DNA of 64,000 nt from Leucobacter denitrificans. Its GTDB lineage: Bacteria > Actinomycetota > Actinomycetes > Actinomycetales > Microbacteriaceae. The position numbers and the translations under genes are program-made. The stretch is taken from NCBI RefSeq assembly GCF_014396385.1, contig NZ_CP060716.1, positions 1,054,001 to 1,118,000 of the forward strand. Reading direction: 5' to 3'. Within the stretch, counting starts at the first letter, position 1; each line of letters starts with the position of its first letter. Positions 1 through 9,177 of this stretch are shown here, piece by piece. The notes below the pieces were generated by a model. The model saw nothing but the letters and a program-made list of their open reading frames with translations, had not been told where the DNA came from and ran no database searches.

Positions 1-1
1 C

Positions 2-177
<176 letters not shown>

Positions 178-202
<25 letters not shown>

Positions 203-286
203 CGTTTGCGCAGCTCGCTGTGCCGCCCACGGCGGCAGCCCACGGAGCGAAGCGAGGGGTGGCGAGCTGCGTCGGCAAACGCATAG
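178..286 (+). repeat. gene-tail repeat unit, acs copy
   Basis: The last 21 bases of the acs gene before its stop region (178-198) recur at 262-282, each followed by a TAG triplet after one variable base. A partial inverted copy (203-218) follows directly after the stop codon. Between the inverted and direct copies lies a core (219-261) containing the hairpin GCCGCCCACGGCGGC and the string GGAGCGAAGCG. The same arrangement with the same core, but with arms matching another gene, is seen at 34712-34827. What made it is unknown. Confidence 0.8.
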
Positions 287-300
287 TCACACTAAAACAA

Positions 301-361
301 AAATGTGCGCAGGAATGTGCGTCAAATCCCATCGGAAAGACGCACATTCCTGCGCACATTT
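301..361. terminator. long hairpin between convergent genes
   Basis: A perfect 23-base inverted repeat (301-323 and 339-361) encloses a 15-base loop. It sits between the rightward acs gene and the leftward RidA gene. The position suggests a bidirectional terminator, though no long T-run is attached beyond short A/T flanks. Confidence 0.6.
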
Positions 362-370
362 GTGAACTAA

Positions 371-847
371 CTAGTCGCGCACGCGGAACACGAACTCGAT
401 CTCCACTGGCGCATCGAGCGGAAGCACCGCGACGCCAACGGCTGAGCGCGCGTGAATGCCCGAGTCACCGAAGACCTTGCCGAGGAAGACCGAAGCGCCG
501 TTCGCCACGGTTGGCTGGCCGGTGAATGATGGATCGGAGGCTACGAAAGCGTTGACCTTCACTACCTGCTCGACCTTGTCGAGCGATCCAACGAGACCGC
601 GAACCGCAGCGAGTGCATTGAGCGCGCAAGTCTGCGCGAGCTCGGCGGCGGTTTCGGGATCAACTAGCCCCTCGCCCTCGCCTACCTTGCCAACTGCAGG
701 CAGCCCGCCATCGACGAAGGGAAGCTGACCTGAGGTGTAGACGTAGTTGCCGTCGCGCAGCGCAGGCACATACGCGGCAACCGCCGCAGCGACCTCAGGA
801 ATCTCGAATCCGAGTTCGCGAACGCGATCTTCAATAACCGTTGCCAT
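371..847 (-). CDS. RidA family protein (long form)
   Basis: A 158-residue protein of the YjgF/YER057c/UK114 superfamily. Visible signatures are SGQLPFVDG near residue 40 and the closing stretch ending in VEIEFVFRVRD. RidA proteins hydrolyse reactive enamine and imine intermediates released by PLP enzymes; this longer subfamily is common in Actinobacteria and its substrate is less certain. The start codon lies one base after the stop of the small upstream gene on the same strand, so the two are probably co-transcribed. The family is clear; the exact substrate is not. Confidence 0.9.
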   Translation of the reverse strand: MATVIEDRVRELGFEIPEVAAAVAAYVPALRDGNYVYTSGQLPFVDGGLPAVGKVGEGEGLVDPETAAELAQTCALNALAAVRGLVGSLDKVEQVVKVNAFVASDPSFTGQPTVANGASVFLGKVFGDSGIHARSAVGVAVLPLDAPVEIEFVFRVRD

Positions 848-848
848 T

Positions 849-1016
849 TCAGGCCTTTCTCTTCATGTACGCGACGTTTCCGCCGGCAGGGCCTTCAATG
901 ATCTGCACGAGCTCCCACCCCTGCGATCCCCAATTGTTCAGAATCTGCGCCTCATTGTGCAGCAGCAATGGAGTGACGAAATACTCCCAGCGTTCGGTCT
1001 CTGTCGTGTCGGACAC
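849..1016 (-). CDS. small conserved protein, DUF4177-like
   Basis: A 55-residue protein whose core reads as ERWEYFVTPL, then NNWGSQGWELVQI, then GNVAYMKR. This pattern resembles small actinobacterial DUF4177-type proteins found next to RidA genes. The GTG at 1016 is chosen because AGGAG lies just upstream; the open frame continues further upstream but reads into the PBP promoter region. It ends one base before the RidA start, which suggests translational coupling. Function unknown. Confidence 0.75.
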   Translation of the reverse strand: MSDTTETERWEYFVTPLLLHNEAQILNNWGSQGWELVQIIEGPAGGNVAYMKRKA

Positions 1017-1107
1017 ACAGACTCCTATCTTGGTTCTTCGTGAAAATTGCGTCGCAAATCGACGCGAGCGGCGCTGATTTTCAGCAACGTCACTTACCCT
1101 AGAGTCT

Positions 1108-3735
1108 ATGACCCCAAAGGCCACCAAGTCTTCGAGAGTGCGCACCGCAAAGCCCCGTTCAGCCGGCGGCGTACTCGGAGGAATCCTAGGAATGCTCGCA
1201 ATGAGCGCGATCGCAGGCATCCTCGTAACAGCTGCAATTACTCCAGTCGTCGCCCTGACAGGCGCTGCGGCGACCTCAGCGGTAAGCATCTTTGAGAACC
1301 TGCCAGGCAACCTGAAGCCTGGTCAGCTCGCACTTCCGACGACACTGTCGGCGATGAAAGACGGCAAGAAGGTGCAGTTTGCCGAGTTCTATGATCAAGA
1401 CCGCGAGCCGGTCGAGTTCGATCAGATCTCGCCGTACGTCACTGACGCACTCGTCGCGATTGAAGATCCGCGGTTCTATACGCACGGCGGCGTTGACGCC
1501 CTCGCGGCATCACGCGCAGTGATCCAGAACATGACGGGCGATGACCTCTCAGGCGCCTCGACGATCACGATGCAGTACGTGCGCAACGTGCTCGTGCAAG
1601 AGGCGACTGCGATTCCTAATGAGGAAGCGCAGAAGGAAGCCTATAACGATGCGATGCGCCAAGATATGGATCGCAAGCTGAAGGAAATGAAGCTTGCGAT
1701 TGGTGTTGAAAAGCAGTTCACCAAAGATGAGATCATCACCGGGTATTTGAACATCACGCTCTTCGGTCGCACGGTGTACGGCATCGAATCTGCTGCCCAC
1801 TATTACTTTGGTACGACAGCGAAAGACCTGACCCTGCCGCAGGCCGCGAGCCTCATCGCGATCGTGAACTCACCGACGCGATACCAGCTCGATATCGAGG
1901 AGAACATTCCTGCGAATACCGAGCGCCGCAATTTGATCCTCAAGCAGATGCTCACGCACGGCAAGATCACTCAGGCTCAGTACGACGAGGCTGTTGAGAC
2001 CCCGGTCGAGCCCAAGATCACGCCACGTATTCAGGGCTGTGCCGCTGCGGAGGCCACTTACGGGCTCGGTCACTTCTGTGATTACGTACAGCGTCAGCTC
2101 AAGCAAGACCCTGAGTTCGGCTCAGATCCTGAGACCCGCGAGTTCAACATGCGCCGCGGCGGCTACGACATCGTGACCACGATCGATCTCGACATGCAGA
2201 AGGCGGCGGTCGACGCGACCCGCGCGAACGTGGCCCAGACAATGGATGGCATCGACGTCGGCAGCGCGACTGTGAGTACTGAGGTGAACACGGGCCGCGT
2301 GCTGGTCATGGCACAGAATAGACCGTTTAGCACCGACGAATCCCTCCAATCCCAGGGATACACAGCGATCAACTACGGCACCGATTTTGAAGATGGTGGA
2401 TCAAGCGGCTTCCAGGTTGGTTCGACGTTCAAGCCGGTTACGCTTGCTGAGTGGATCCGCACGGGGCACTCGGTTCGCGACATCGTGAACGTGAGCGGAC
2501 GTACCGTGCAGCTGCAGAGCTTTAAGGCGAGCTGTATGCCTGGCGGCGTGTATGGCTATGGCGACTGGAAGTTCGGCAACGACAACCTTGGAGTGCAGGG
2601 CAACCAGACGGTTATGACCACGATCGCGCAGTCGCTCAACGGTGGTGTCGTCTCGATGCAGCAGAAGATGGACCTGTGCGGCACGTTCGACATGGCCGAG
2701 AAGATGGGCATGCACCGCGCAAGCAAGGCCACGAACCCAGACATGCCGAACAACGACACGTACAACCTCACCCGCACCCCGTCGAACACCTTCGGTGGTG
2801 TTGACGAGATGTCGCCTCTCACCATGTCTACGGCGTACGCGTCATTTGCTGGCGGTGGCACCACTTGCACCCCGGTAGCGATTGACTCGATCACCGGGCC
2901 AGATGGCGAGCCAGTACCGTTCCAGAAGAGCACGTGTTCAGAGGCCATGTCGTCTGACGTAGCTGCTGGCGTCGCTTACGTGTTACAGAACGCGATCTCG
3001 AACGGACTCGCGCGTCACGCTGCTTCGGCGTTCGGTATTCCGCACCTCGCAAAGACCGGTACCACCGACGACTACATCGACAACTGGACCATCGGTGCAT
3101 CGAGCAAGGTCTCGACCGCGACGTGGGTCGGCAACGCGGCCCCGTTCTGTTACAGCGATAACAACTGTGCTCGCGTCGATACTCGAAACTTCGGCGGCTA
3201 CCAGGGCCTCACCGCAGCAGACAGCCGCATCTGGCCTGAGGTTATGTACGTCGCAGACCAGAAGTATGGCGGCGAGGGCTTCGGCGATCCGGCAGCGGCC
3301 GCGCTCAAGCAGACCCTCGTTAAGGTGCCCGATTTCGCTGGGCAAACTTTCGAAGACGCGAAGAGCGCCCTCGAGACCGCAGGGTTCTCAGTTCGCGATG
3401 GCGGAGAGGTTGACTCATCACAGCCGAAGGGCATGGTGGCGCGCACCGATCCGAAGGCGGGCGACGAAGTTCCGCTCGGCTCAGAAGTCACCGTGTACCG
3501 CAGCCTCGGTAACTCTGGCAAGGTTCCAGACGGACTCACCGGAATGAGTGGGAGGGACGCGGAGTCTGCGCTCAGAGCCGCGAACTTCACGTCGGTGAAC
3601 CTCGTGTGTGAGGGCGGCGACGGCCAGCCTCACCCGAACCGCAGCGAAGTGAAGTCGGTTTCACCGGGCAGCGGCACCGAAACACGCTTTAACTCGACAA
3701 TTACGCTCACCGTCACCTGTGGCGAAGACGAGTAG
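1108..3735 (+). CDS. bifunctional penicillin-binding protein with PASTA domains
   Basis: An 875-residue class A PBP. It has a short cytoplasmic head, a membrane anchor at about 20-48, and a glycosyltransferase domain with EDPRFYTHGG (catalytic Glu near 119) and GASTITMQY. The transpeptidase domain shows STFK at 439-442, SLN at 509-511 and KTG at 649-651. Two PASTA repeats follow, at roughly 737-802 and 806-870; these usually bind uncross-linked peptidoglycan. It polymerises and cross-links peptidoglycan outside the membrane. The next gene starts 17 bases before its stop, so the two are probably coupled. All catalytic motifs look intact. Equivalent to PonA/PBP1 of other Actinobacteria. Confidence 0.95.
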   Translation: MTPKATKSSRVRTAKPRSAGGVLGGILGMLAMSAIAGILVTAAITPVVALTGAAATSAVSIFENLPGNLKPGQLALPTTLSAMKDGKKVQFAEFYDQDREPVEFDQISPYVTDALVAIEDPRFYTHGGVDALAASRAVIQNMTGDDLSGASTITMQYVRNVLVQEATAIPNEEAQKEAYNDAMRQDMDRKLKEMKLAIGVEKQFTKDEIITGYLNITLFGRTVYGIESAAHYYFGTTAKDLTLPQAASLIAIVNSPTRYQLDIEENIPANTERRNLILKQMLTHGKITQAQYDEAVETPVEPKITPRIQGCAAAEATYGLGHFCDYVQRQLKQDPEFGSDPETREFNMRRGGYDIVTTIDLDMQKAAVDATRANVAQTMDGIDVGSATVSTEVNTGRVLVMAQNRPFSTDESLQSQGYTAINYGTDFEDGGSSGFQVGSTFKPVTLAEWIRTGHSVRDIVNVSGRTVQLQSFKASCMPGGVYGYGDWKFGNDNLGVQGNQTVMTTIAQSLNGGVVSMQQKMDLCGTFDMAEKMGMHRASKATNPDMPNNDTYNLTRTPSNTFGGVDEMSPLTMSTAYASFAGGGTTCTPVAIDSITGPDGEPVPFQKSTCSEAMSSDVAAGVAYVLQNAISNGLARHAASAFGIPHLAKTGTTDDYIDNWTIGASSKVSTATWVGNAAPFCYSDNNCARVDTRNFGGYQGLTAADSRIWPEVMYVADQKYGGEGFGDPAAAALKQTLVKVPDFAGQTFEDAKSALETAGFSVRDGGEVDSSQPKGMVARTDPKAGDEVPLGSEVTVYRSLGNSGKVPDGLTGMSGRDAESALRAANFTSVNLVCEGGDGQPHPNRSEVKSVSPGSGTETRFNSTITLTVTCGEDE

Positions 3736-4654
3736 CCGACGACCAGGCACAGCCGCGGTAATTGGTACCGCGGCTGGTGTCTTGGTGTGGTCCACACTTA
3801 TCGAGCGACGTCTCTTTACGATTCGCCGCCATACGGTGCCGGTTCTTCCGGCTGGAGCCGCGCCGCTAAGGGTGCTGCAGCTCTCTGATCTGCACCTCGC
3901 ACCGTGGCAGGTCGGCAAGATCAACTGGGTGCGGTCGCTCCGCAACCTGAACCCAGACCTGCTCGTACTCACGGGCGACCTCATGGGGCACACGCAGGCC
4001 AGGCCAGCACTGCTCAATATGCTCGAGGCGTTCTCAGACGTGCCCGCAGTCTTCGTCCACGGTTCGAACGACTATTATGGCCCCAGGTTCAAGAACCCAC
4101 TTCGCTACCTCAAAGAGCCCAGCAGGCTTGCAACCCGTGAGCAAGACATCGACAACGCGGCCCTCACCCATGGGCTCGAAGGCCTCGGATTCATCGACCT
4201 CAATAATGCTGCGACGACGCTCGAACTACGCGGCACCGAGCTTGAACTGTTTGGGCTTGGTGATCCACATATCAAGCTCGACGATGAAGCCAAGATGCGC
4301 GAGGCGCGCGAATCGCTCGGCGCGAGCGACGCAGCGGTGCGGATCGGGGTGGTGCACGCCCCCTACCAGGCAGCCCTGAACTCGCTACTCGAAGCAGACG
4401 CCTCACTGCTGCTTGCGGGCCACACGCACGGCGGCCAGGTTCGCGTTCCCGGCGTCGGCTCGCTCACTGCGAACTGCGACCTACCAAACCGGCAGTCTCG
4501 GGGCTTAAGCGTCTGGTACAACGCACACACGGCGGCGTACCTGAACGTGAGTGCTGGCCTCGGTAATTCGATCTACGCGCCCGTGCGATTCGCTTGTAAA
4601 CCCGAAGCCAGCCTCATCACGCTTACCGCTCCAGAGATACCTCGCGCGTCGTAA
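3719..4654 (+). CDS. metallophosphoesterase
   Basis: A 311-residue calcineurin-like phosphoesterase with an N-terminal membrane segment at about 10-27. Metal-binding motifs are visible in order: SDLH near residue 56, GDLMGH near 86, GSND (a variant of the usual GNHD) near 117, and GHTHGG near 234. It resembles the YkuE/YkoQ group, some of which act on lipid-linked phosphates near the envelope. The GTG start overlaps the end of the PBP gene by 17 bases. Its 3' end overlaps the convergent dapL by 32 bases. Substrate unknown. Confidence 0.9.
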   Translation: MAKTSSRRPGTAAVIGTAAGVLVWSTLIERRLFTIRRHTVPVLPAGAAPLRVLQLSDLHLAPWQVGKINWVRSLRNLNPDLLVLTGDLMGHTQARPALLNMLEAFSDVPAVFVHGSNDYYGPRFKNPLRYLKEPSRLATREQDIDNAALTHGLEGLGFIDLNNAATTLELRGTELELFGLGDPHIKLDDEAKMREARESLGASDAAVRIGVVHAPYQAALNSLLEADASLLLAGHTHGGQVRVPGVGSLTANCDLPNRQSRGLSVWYNAHTAAYLNVSAGLGNSIYAPVRFACKPEASLITLTAPEIPRAS

Positions 4655-5867
4655 GCTTCGCGAAGACCTCAGCGAGCCGCTTGCTTGCCTCAAGAGTGAC
4701 CTCGTACGAGTTGAACGCACTCAGCCTGAAGTAACCTGCGCCCGCTGGCCCGAAGCCCTCACCGGGGGTGCCGACGACCTGTGCGTCTTCGAGCAGCAGG
4801 TCGAAGAACTCCCAAGAGCTCATGTCGCCTGGGCAACGGAACCAAATGTACGGTGAGTGGTCACCACCGACCGCCTCGATTCCGGCGTTCTGCACTGCCT
4901 CTTTGAGCAGCTTCGCGTTGCGCCGGTAGTACTCGATGTCTTGCTCGATCTGTTCGCGCCCCTCGGGGCTGTACACGGCCTCTGCGGCGCGCTGCACGAT
5001 GTACGGGGTGCCGTTGTACTTGGTCGCCTGGCGACGCGCCCAACCGTCGTGCAGTGACACTCCGTCGATCACGAGCTTCTTCGGCACGACGCTCCATGAG
5101 CAACGCAGACCGGTGAAGCCGGCTGTCTTCGAGAATGAGCCGAATTCGATCGCGACCTCGTCGGCGCCCTCGATCTCATAGATCGAGCGGGGAATCTCGT
5201 CGCCCTGAATGAATGCCCGGTACGCGACGTCGTAGAGGATCACGGCGCCATGCGCCTTCGCGTACGCAACCCACTCTTCGAGCTCTTCGCGCGTGAGCAC
5301 AGCGCCCATCGGGTTGTTCGGCGAGCACAGGTAGATGATCTCTACGGGCTGCTTCGGCAGGGGCGCCTGAAATCCGTTCTCTACGGTGCAATCGAGGTAG
5401 GTGAGGCCGTTCCATCGATCGTTCTCGAACGTGCCGATACGACCTGCCAGTGCGTTCGCATCGACGTAAATCGGGTAGACCGGGTCAGTCACGGCAACGG
5501 TCGCCTGCTCAGTGAACAGTTCTTGCGCGTTTGCCATGTCGGTCTTCGCACCGTCACCGATGAAAACCTCGCTCGCCTCAACGTCGACACCGATCGACGC
5601 ATACTCCCCCTGCGCGATTGCTTCGCGCAAGAAGTCGTACCCAAACTCGTTGCCGTACCCGCGGAAGGTTTCAGCGTGCGCCTGTTCCTCTACCGCCTTG
5701 TGCAGTGCCTCGATGATCGCTGGTGCGAGCGGGCGCGTCACGTCTCCAACGCCGAGCTTCAAGACCTTCGAGTCTGGGTGCTCCGCTTCGTACCGTCGTA
5801 CTCGGTCGTTGACCTCGCCGAACAGGTATGCCGAGGGAATCCCCCGGAAGTTCGCGTTGATTGGCAT
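4623..5867 (-). CDS. dapL: LL-diaminopimelate aminotransferase
   Basis: A 414-residue class I/II PLP aminotransferase. The N-terminus (SYLFxEV-type motif, then GVGDVTRPLAP and FRGYGNEFGY) is the hallmark of DapL. The PLP lysine lies in SFSKTAGF near residue 247. DapL converts tetrahydrodipicolinate directly to LL-diaminopimelate using glutamate, bypassing the acylated DapD/C/E route. It is third in a block of aspartate-pathway genes read leftward, lysC-asd-dapL. DapL is better known in plants, cyanobacteria, chlamydiae and some anaerobes than in Actinobacteria. The motif match is very strong. Confidence 0.93.
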   Translation of the reverse strand: MPINANFRGIPSAYLFGEVNDRVRRYEAEHPDSKVLKLGVGDVTRPLAPAIIEALHKAVEEQAHAETFRGYGNEFGYDFLREAIAQGEYASIGVDVEASEVFIGDGAKTDMANAQELFTEQATVAVTDPVYPIYVDANALAGRIGTFENDRWNGLTYLDCTVENGFQAPLPKQPVEIIYLCSPNNPMGAVLTREELEEWVAYAKAHGAVILYDVAYRAFIQGDEIPRSIYEIEGADEVAIEFGSFSKTAGFTGLRCSWSVVPKKLVIDGVSLHDGWARRQATKYNGTPYIVQRAAEAVYSPEGREQIEQDIEYYRRNAKLLKEAVQNAGIEAVGGDHSPYIWFRCPGDMSSWEFFDLLLEDAQVVGTPGEGFGPAGAGYFRLSAFNSYEVTLEASKRLAEVFAKLTTREVSLER

Positions 5868-5895
5868 CGGGGGTTCCTACCTTTGTGTTGCTGGG

Positions 5896-7008
<1,113 letters not shown>

Positions 7009-7527
7009 TTAGCGGCCGGTGCCTGCGTAAACCGTTGCCTCGTCGTCTGAGTCGAGGTCGAATGCGGTGTGCAGCACACGCACGGCCTTCTCCATGAGGT
7101 CGGCGCGGGTGACCACTGAGATGCGAATCTCCGAGGTTGAGATCATCTCGATGTTGATTCCTGCCTCGTAGAGTGCGCGGAACAACTGAGCCGATACACC
7201 GCTCGAGGTGCGCATGCCCGCACCTACGACTGCGATCTTTGCGATCTGATCGTCGTAGAACAGCGTTTCGTATCCGAGGTTCTCGCGCTCTGCTTCAAGC
7301 GCCTCGGTGACCTTCGGGCCCTCTGCCATGGGAACTGTGAAGGAGATGTCGGTGCGGTTCGTGTCAGCGGCAGAAATGTTCTGCACAATGATGTCAATGT
7401 TCGCGTCTGTCTTGGCGACAACCTCGAAAATTCGAGCGGCAACCCCCGGAACGTCGGGAACTCCGCTGACGGTAATCTTTGCTTCGCTCGCTTCAGCGGC
7501 GATGCCTGTGATGACCGACTCTTCCAT
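7009..7527 (-). CDS. aspartate kinase beta subunit (internal start)
   Basis: In-frame internal translation start inside lysC. The ATG at 7527 follows AAGGGAGACCAG and would produce a 172-residue ACT-domain polypeptide beginning MEESVITG. In C. glutamicum and Bacillus the aspartokinase is an alpha2-beta2 complex made this way. Use of this start here is inferred from the ribosome-binding-like site and from sequence similarity only. Confidence 0.6.
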   Translation of the reverse strand: MEESVITGIAAEASEAKITVSGVPDVPGVAARIFEVVAKTDANIDIIVQNISAADTNRTDISFTVPMAEGPKVTEALEAERENLGYETLFYDDQIAKIAVVGAGMRTSSGVSAQLFRALYEAGINIEMISTSEIRISVVTRADLMEKAVRVLHTAFDLDSDDEATVYAGTGR

Positions 7528-8286
7528 CTGGTCTCCCTTCGGGTGCCCCTTTGCCGGGGTGTAAACGATGGTGCCCTCTTCGCCTGAGAATGAGGAGCGC
7601 ACATGAATCTCGACGCCGTGGCGTCTCGCGTATTCGACCGCGCGCAGGTGAAGCACCTTGGCGCCTGATGCCGCGAGTTCGAGCATCTCTTCAGATGAGA
7701 TCGCGTCGATCTTGCGTGCGTGCGGTGCCATGCGTGGATCAGTCGTGAAGATGCCGTCGACATCGGTGTAGATTTCGCATACGTCGGCGTTGAGTGCTGC
7801 GGCGAGCGCAACCGCGGTCGTGTCCGACCCGCCGCGGCCGAGCGTCGTAATGTCTTTGGAGTCTGGGCTCACGCCTTGGAAGCCCGCGACGATCGCTACT
7901 GCGCCTCCGTCGAGGGCGTCGCGCACACGGCCCGGTGTGACGTCGACGATCTTTGCAGCGCCGTGATCGCCGGTCGTGATCATGCCTGCTTGGCTGCCCG
8001 TGAATGAGAGTGCTTCGACGCCCATACCCTTGATGGTCATCGCGAGGAGTGCCATCGAAATTCGTTCGCCGGCGGTGAGCAGCATGTCGAGTTCGCGGGG
8101 CGCAGCGATGGGCGTGCACTCGTCTGCGAGATCGAGCAGTTCATCGGTGGTGTCGCCCATCGCGCTCACGACTACGACGACCTCATTGCCCGCGCGACGG
8201 GTTTCGACGATGCGCTTCGCGACTCGCTTGATGCTTGTTGCATCGGCAACCGACGAACCCCCGAATTTTTGCACGATCAATGCCAC
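7009..8286 (-). CDS. lysC: aspartate kinase
   Basis: A 425-residue aspartokinase that phosphorylates aspartate, the first step of the aspartate-family pathway. The N-terminal kinase domain shows KFGGSSVAD and [11 protein letters not shown], with [13 protein letters not shown] further on. The C-terminal third holds paired ACT domains for feedback control by lysine and threonine. The GTG start is preceded by AGGAGG. An internal ATG at 7527, after the ribosome-binding-like string AAGGGAG, begins MEESVITG and would give a 172-residue regulatory beta subunit, as known in Corynebacterium glutamicum. Confidence 0.96.
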   Translation of the reverse strand: MALIVQKFGGSSVADATSIKRVAKRIVETRRAGNEVVVVVSAMGDTTDELLDLADECTPIAAPRELDMLLTAGERISMALLAMTIKGMGVEALSFTGSQAGMITTGDHGAAKIVDVTPGRVRDALDGGAVAIVAGFQGVSPDSKDITTLGRGGSDTTAVALAAALNADVCEIYTDVDGIFTTDPRMAPHARKIDAISSEEMLELAASGAKVLHLRAVEYARRHGVEIHVRSSFSGEEGTIVYTPAKGHPKGDQMEESVITGIAAEASEAKITVSGVPDVPGVAARIFEVVAKTDANIDIIVQNISAADTNRTDISFTVPMAEGPKVTEALEAERENLGYETLFYDDQIAKIAVVGAGMRTSSGVSAQLFRALYEAGINIEMISTSEIRISVVTRADLMEKAVRVLHTAFDLDSDDEATVYAGTGR

Positions 8287-8316
8287 GTGGGTCCTCCTAG
8301 TTTTGAGCCAAGGTCT

Positions 8317-8345
8317 ATTCTAACCCGTGCCGCATACCAGAAGCC
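8317..8345 (-). promoter_or_regulatory. candidate lysC promoter
   Basis: On the minus strand a -10-like TAGAAT (8317-8322) lies about 30 bases upstream of the lysC GTG. A weak -35 candidate, GGCTTC, lies 17 bases further upstream. No riboswitch-like structure was recognised in this leader. Confidence 0.4.
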
Positions 8346-8560
8346 TGCGGGGCGGGTCTTGGGGGCCGTTTCTATGTTGAGATGTCAGTGCCTGTTGGTT
8401 CCCGCAAAGGTGGATCAGATTAGAATCCAGTAGCGCGTTGCTCGCGTGGCCCAATTCCATAAGACGAATATAGCCATTGAGAAGTCACTAATGGCTGCTT
8501 CGCGCGAGATGAAGCAACCTCTTCTGCCAAGTCAACCTCGTAGGGGGTGGATCGACGCCG
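8346..8560. other. intergenic stretch without a gene
   Basis: Between the lysC promoter and the recR stop no gene or RNA was recognised. It holds two short imperfect hairpins, around 8472-8495 and around 8497-8518. Either could be the transcription end of dnaX-recR, but neither has a T-run. Confidence 0.4.
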
Positions 8561-9175
8561 TTAGTCGACGATGCGGCGACCTTCAAATGCGCGCCCGAGC
8601 GTGACCTCGTCTGCGAACTCGAGGTCGCCGCCGACTGGCAGACCGGAGGCGAGTCGCGAAACCGGCACCTCAATGCTGGTGAGGAGTCGGGAAAGGTAGG
8701 CCGCCGTAGCTTCGCCCTCGAGGTTTGGGTCGGTGGCGATGATGACCTCTTTCACCTGCACACCACCGTCTTCGGTCGCTGCGCTGAGCCTGCGCATGAG
8801 TGCGGGAATGCTCAGGTCGTCGGGGCCAATGCCGTCGATCGGGCTGATCGCCCCACCGAGCACGTGGTACAGCCCGCGGAACTGACGAGTGCGTTCGATT
8901 GCGACGACGTCTTTTGGTTCTTCGACCACGCAAATAATGGCCTGGTCACGGCGCGCGTCGCTGCAGATGCCGCACCGCACCTGCTCGGTGATGTTGCCGC
9001 ATACCTCGCAGAAGCGTACCTTCTCGCGAACCTCACTGAGGAGCGAGGCGAGCCTCGACACGTCAAAGTTTTGGGTTTGCAGAATGTGGAACGCAATGCG
9101 CTGCGCTGACTTCGGACCAATGCCCGGGAGCCTGCCGAACTCGTCGATCAGGTCTTGAACGATGCCGTCGTACAC
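8561..9175 (-). CDS. recR: recombination mediator RecR
   Basis: A 204-residue RecR. In order it shows the helix-hairpin-helix stretch [11 protein letters not shown] near residues 16-26, a zinc finger with cysteines 56, 59, 68 and 71, and a TOPRIM domain with VVEEPKD and [14 protein letters not shown]. RecR acts with RecO and RecF to load RecA on gapped single-stranded DNA. It follows dnaX with only a couple of bases between them, the standard bacterial order. Length is typical. Confidence 0.97.
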   Translation of the reverse strand: MYDGIVQDLIDEFGRLPGIGPKSAQRIAFHILQTQNFDVSRLASLLSEVREKVRFCEVCGNITEQVRCGICSDARRDQAIICVVEEPKDVVAIERTRQFRGLYHVLGGAISPIDGIGPDDLSIPALMRRLSAATEDGGVQVKEVIIATDPNLEGEATAAYLSRLLTSIEVPVSRLASGLPVGGDLEFADEVTLGRAFEGRRIVD

Positions 9176-9177
9176 GG

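Noticed and set aside
849-1310. 153-codon extension of the small gene before RidA
   Set aside because: Upstream part overlaps the PBP gene promoter and start and has shadow-like composition; GTG 1016 with AGGAG is better.
2556-2948. 130-codon minus-strand frame inside the PBP gene
   Set aside because: Shadow of an intact conserved gene.
8346-8560. Possible tRNA in the gap between lysC and recR
   Set aside because: No acceptor stem, anticodon arm or T-loop consensus could be assembled.
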